DNA from: Candidatus Bathyarchaeota archaeon
GTDB taxonomy: Archaea > Thermoproteota > Bathyarchaeia > TCS64
DNA: 5,305 bases
Reading direction: 5' to 3'
NCBI GenBank assembly: GCA_937877765.1
Contig: CALGBN010000060.1
Span: forward strand, 1 to 5,305
The position numbers and the translations under genes are program-made. This document shows, piece after piece, positions 5,236 to 5,305 of the stretch. The notes below the pieces were generated by a model. It saw nothing but the letters and a program-made list of their open reading frames with translations. It was not told where the DNA came from and made no database searches. How positions within the stretch are numbered: the stretch's first letter is position 1; each line of letters opens with the position of its first letter.

Positions 5236-5305
5236 CTGTCTCTTATACACATCTCCGAGCCCACGAGACCTCTCTACATCTCGTATGCCGTCTTCTGCTT
5301 GAAAA
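5236..5305. other. Illumina Nextera adapter and index (sequencing artefact)
   Basis: This is not genomic DNA. Bases 5236-5254 are the 19-base Tn5 mosaic end, CTGTCTCTTATACACATCT. Bases 5255-5269 (CCGAGCCCACGAGAC) complete the Nextera read-2 adapter. Bases 5270-5277 (CTCTCTAC) sit at the i7 index position and match the index I know as N707. Bases 5278-5301 (starting ATCTCGTATGCC and ending CTGCTTG) are the P7 flow-cell sequence, followed by AAAA, the usual read past the adapter end. The read-through was assembled onto the true contig end and is in frame with the aminotransferase, giving a false C-terminal peptide containing YTSPSPRD. Confidence 0.99.

Noticed and set aside
5236..5302. C-terminal tail of the aminotransferase reading frame (CLLYTSPSPRDLSTSRMPSSA)
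   Set aside because: It is translated adapter and index sequence, not protein. The real coding sequence is unknown after 5235.

Overview
This is a stretch of archaeal-looking metagenomic DNA. It has a porGDA-type 2-oxoacid:ferredoxin oxidoreductase operon, TTG start codons, GGTGA/GGAGG ribosome binding sites, archaeal-style TATA boxes, a T-tract terminator and an AhbC/AhbD-like radical SAM protein. Base composition is moderate. The protein styles would fit an uncultured archaeon such as an Asgard or related lineage, but no taxonomic marker is present, so that placement is only a guess. The right end is not biological: the last 70 bases are an Illumina Nextera adapter with its i7 index, so the window ends at an untrimmed assembly end.

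Layout. On the minus strand, positions 2086 to 1 hold porG, porD and the start and bulk of porA, tightly packed and translationally coupled. A porB gene would be expected just beyond position 1. Positions 2087-2257 form a divergent intergenic region that carries a clear TATA box for the rightward gene, a weaker one for the por operon, and two short inverted repeats. On the plus strand, 2258-2602 encodes a small DUF4491-like membrane protein. A second spacer (2603-2799) carries a TATA-like box and a long potential RNA hairpin upstream of a radical SAM/SPASM enzyme (2800-3906). One base after that gene's stop comes a small multi-spanning membrane protein resembling an ECF-transporter S component (3908-4447). 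A T-tract then ends the unit, and a new TATA box precedes a fold-type I PLP aminotransferase (4517 to about 5235), which is cut off by the adapter.

How the genes fit together. PorG, PorD and PorA are three of the four parts of an enzyme that oxidatively decarboxylates pyruvate or a related 2-oxoacid to the acyl-CoA and reduced ferredoxin. Reduced ferredoxin and 2-oxoacids link loosely to amino-acid transamination, the job of the right-end gene. The radical SAM enzyme and the membrane protein appear to be one transcription and translation unit, which suggests a shared role such as making or importing a cofactor or small molecule; the substrate cannot be read from the sequence. The most noteworthy points are the structured leader before the radical SAM gene, the radical SAM/S-component pairing, and the adapter chimera, which creates a false protein tail.
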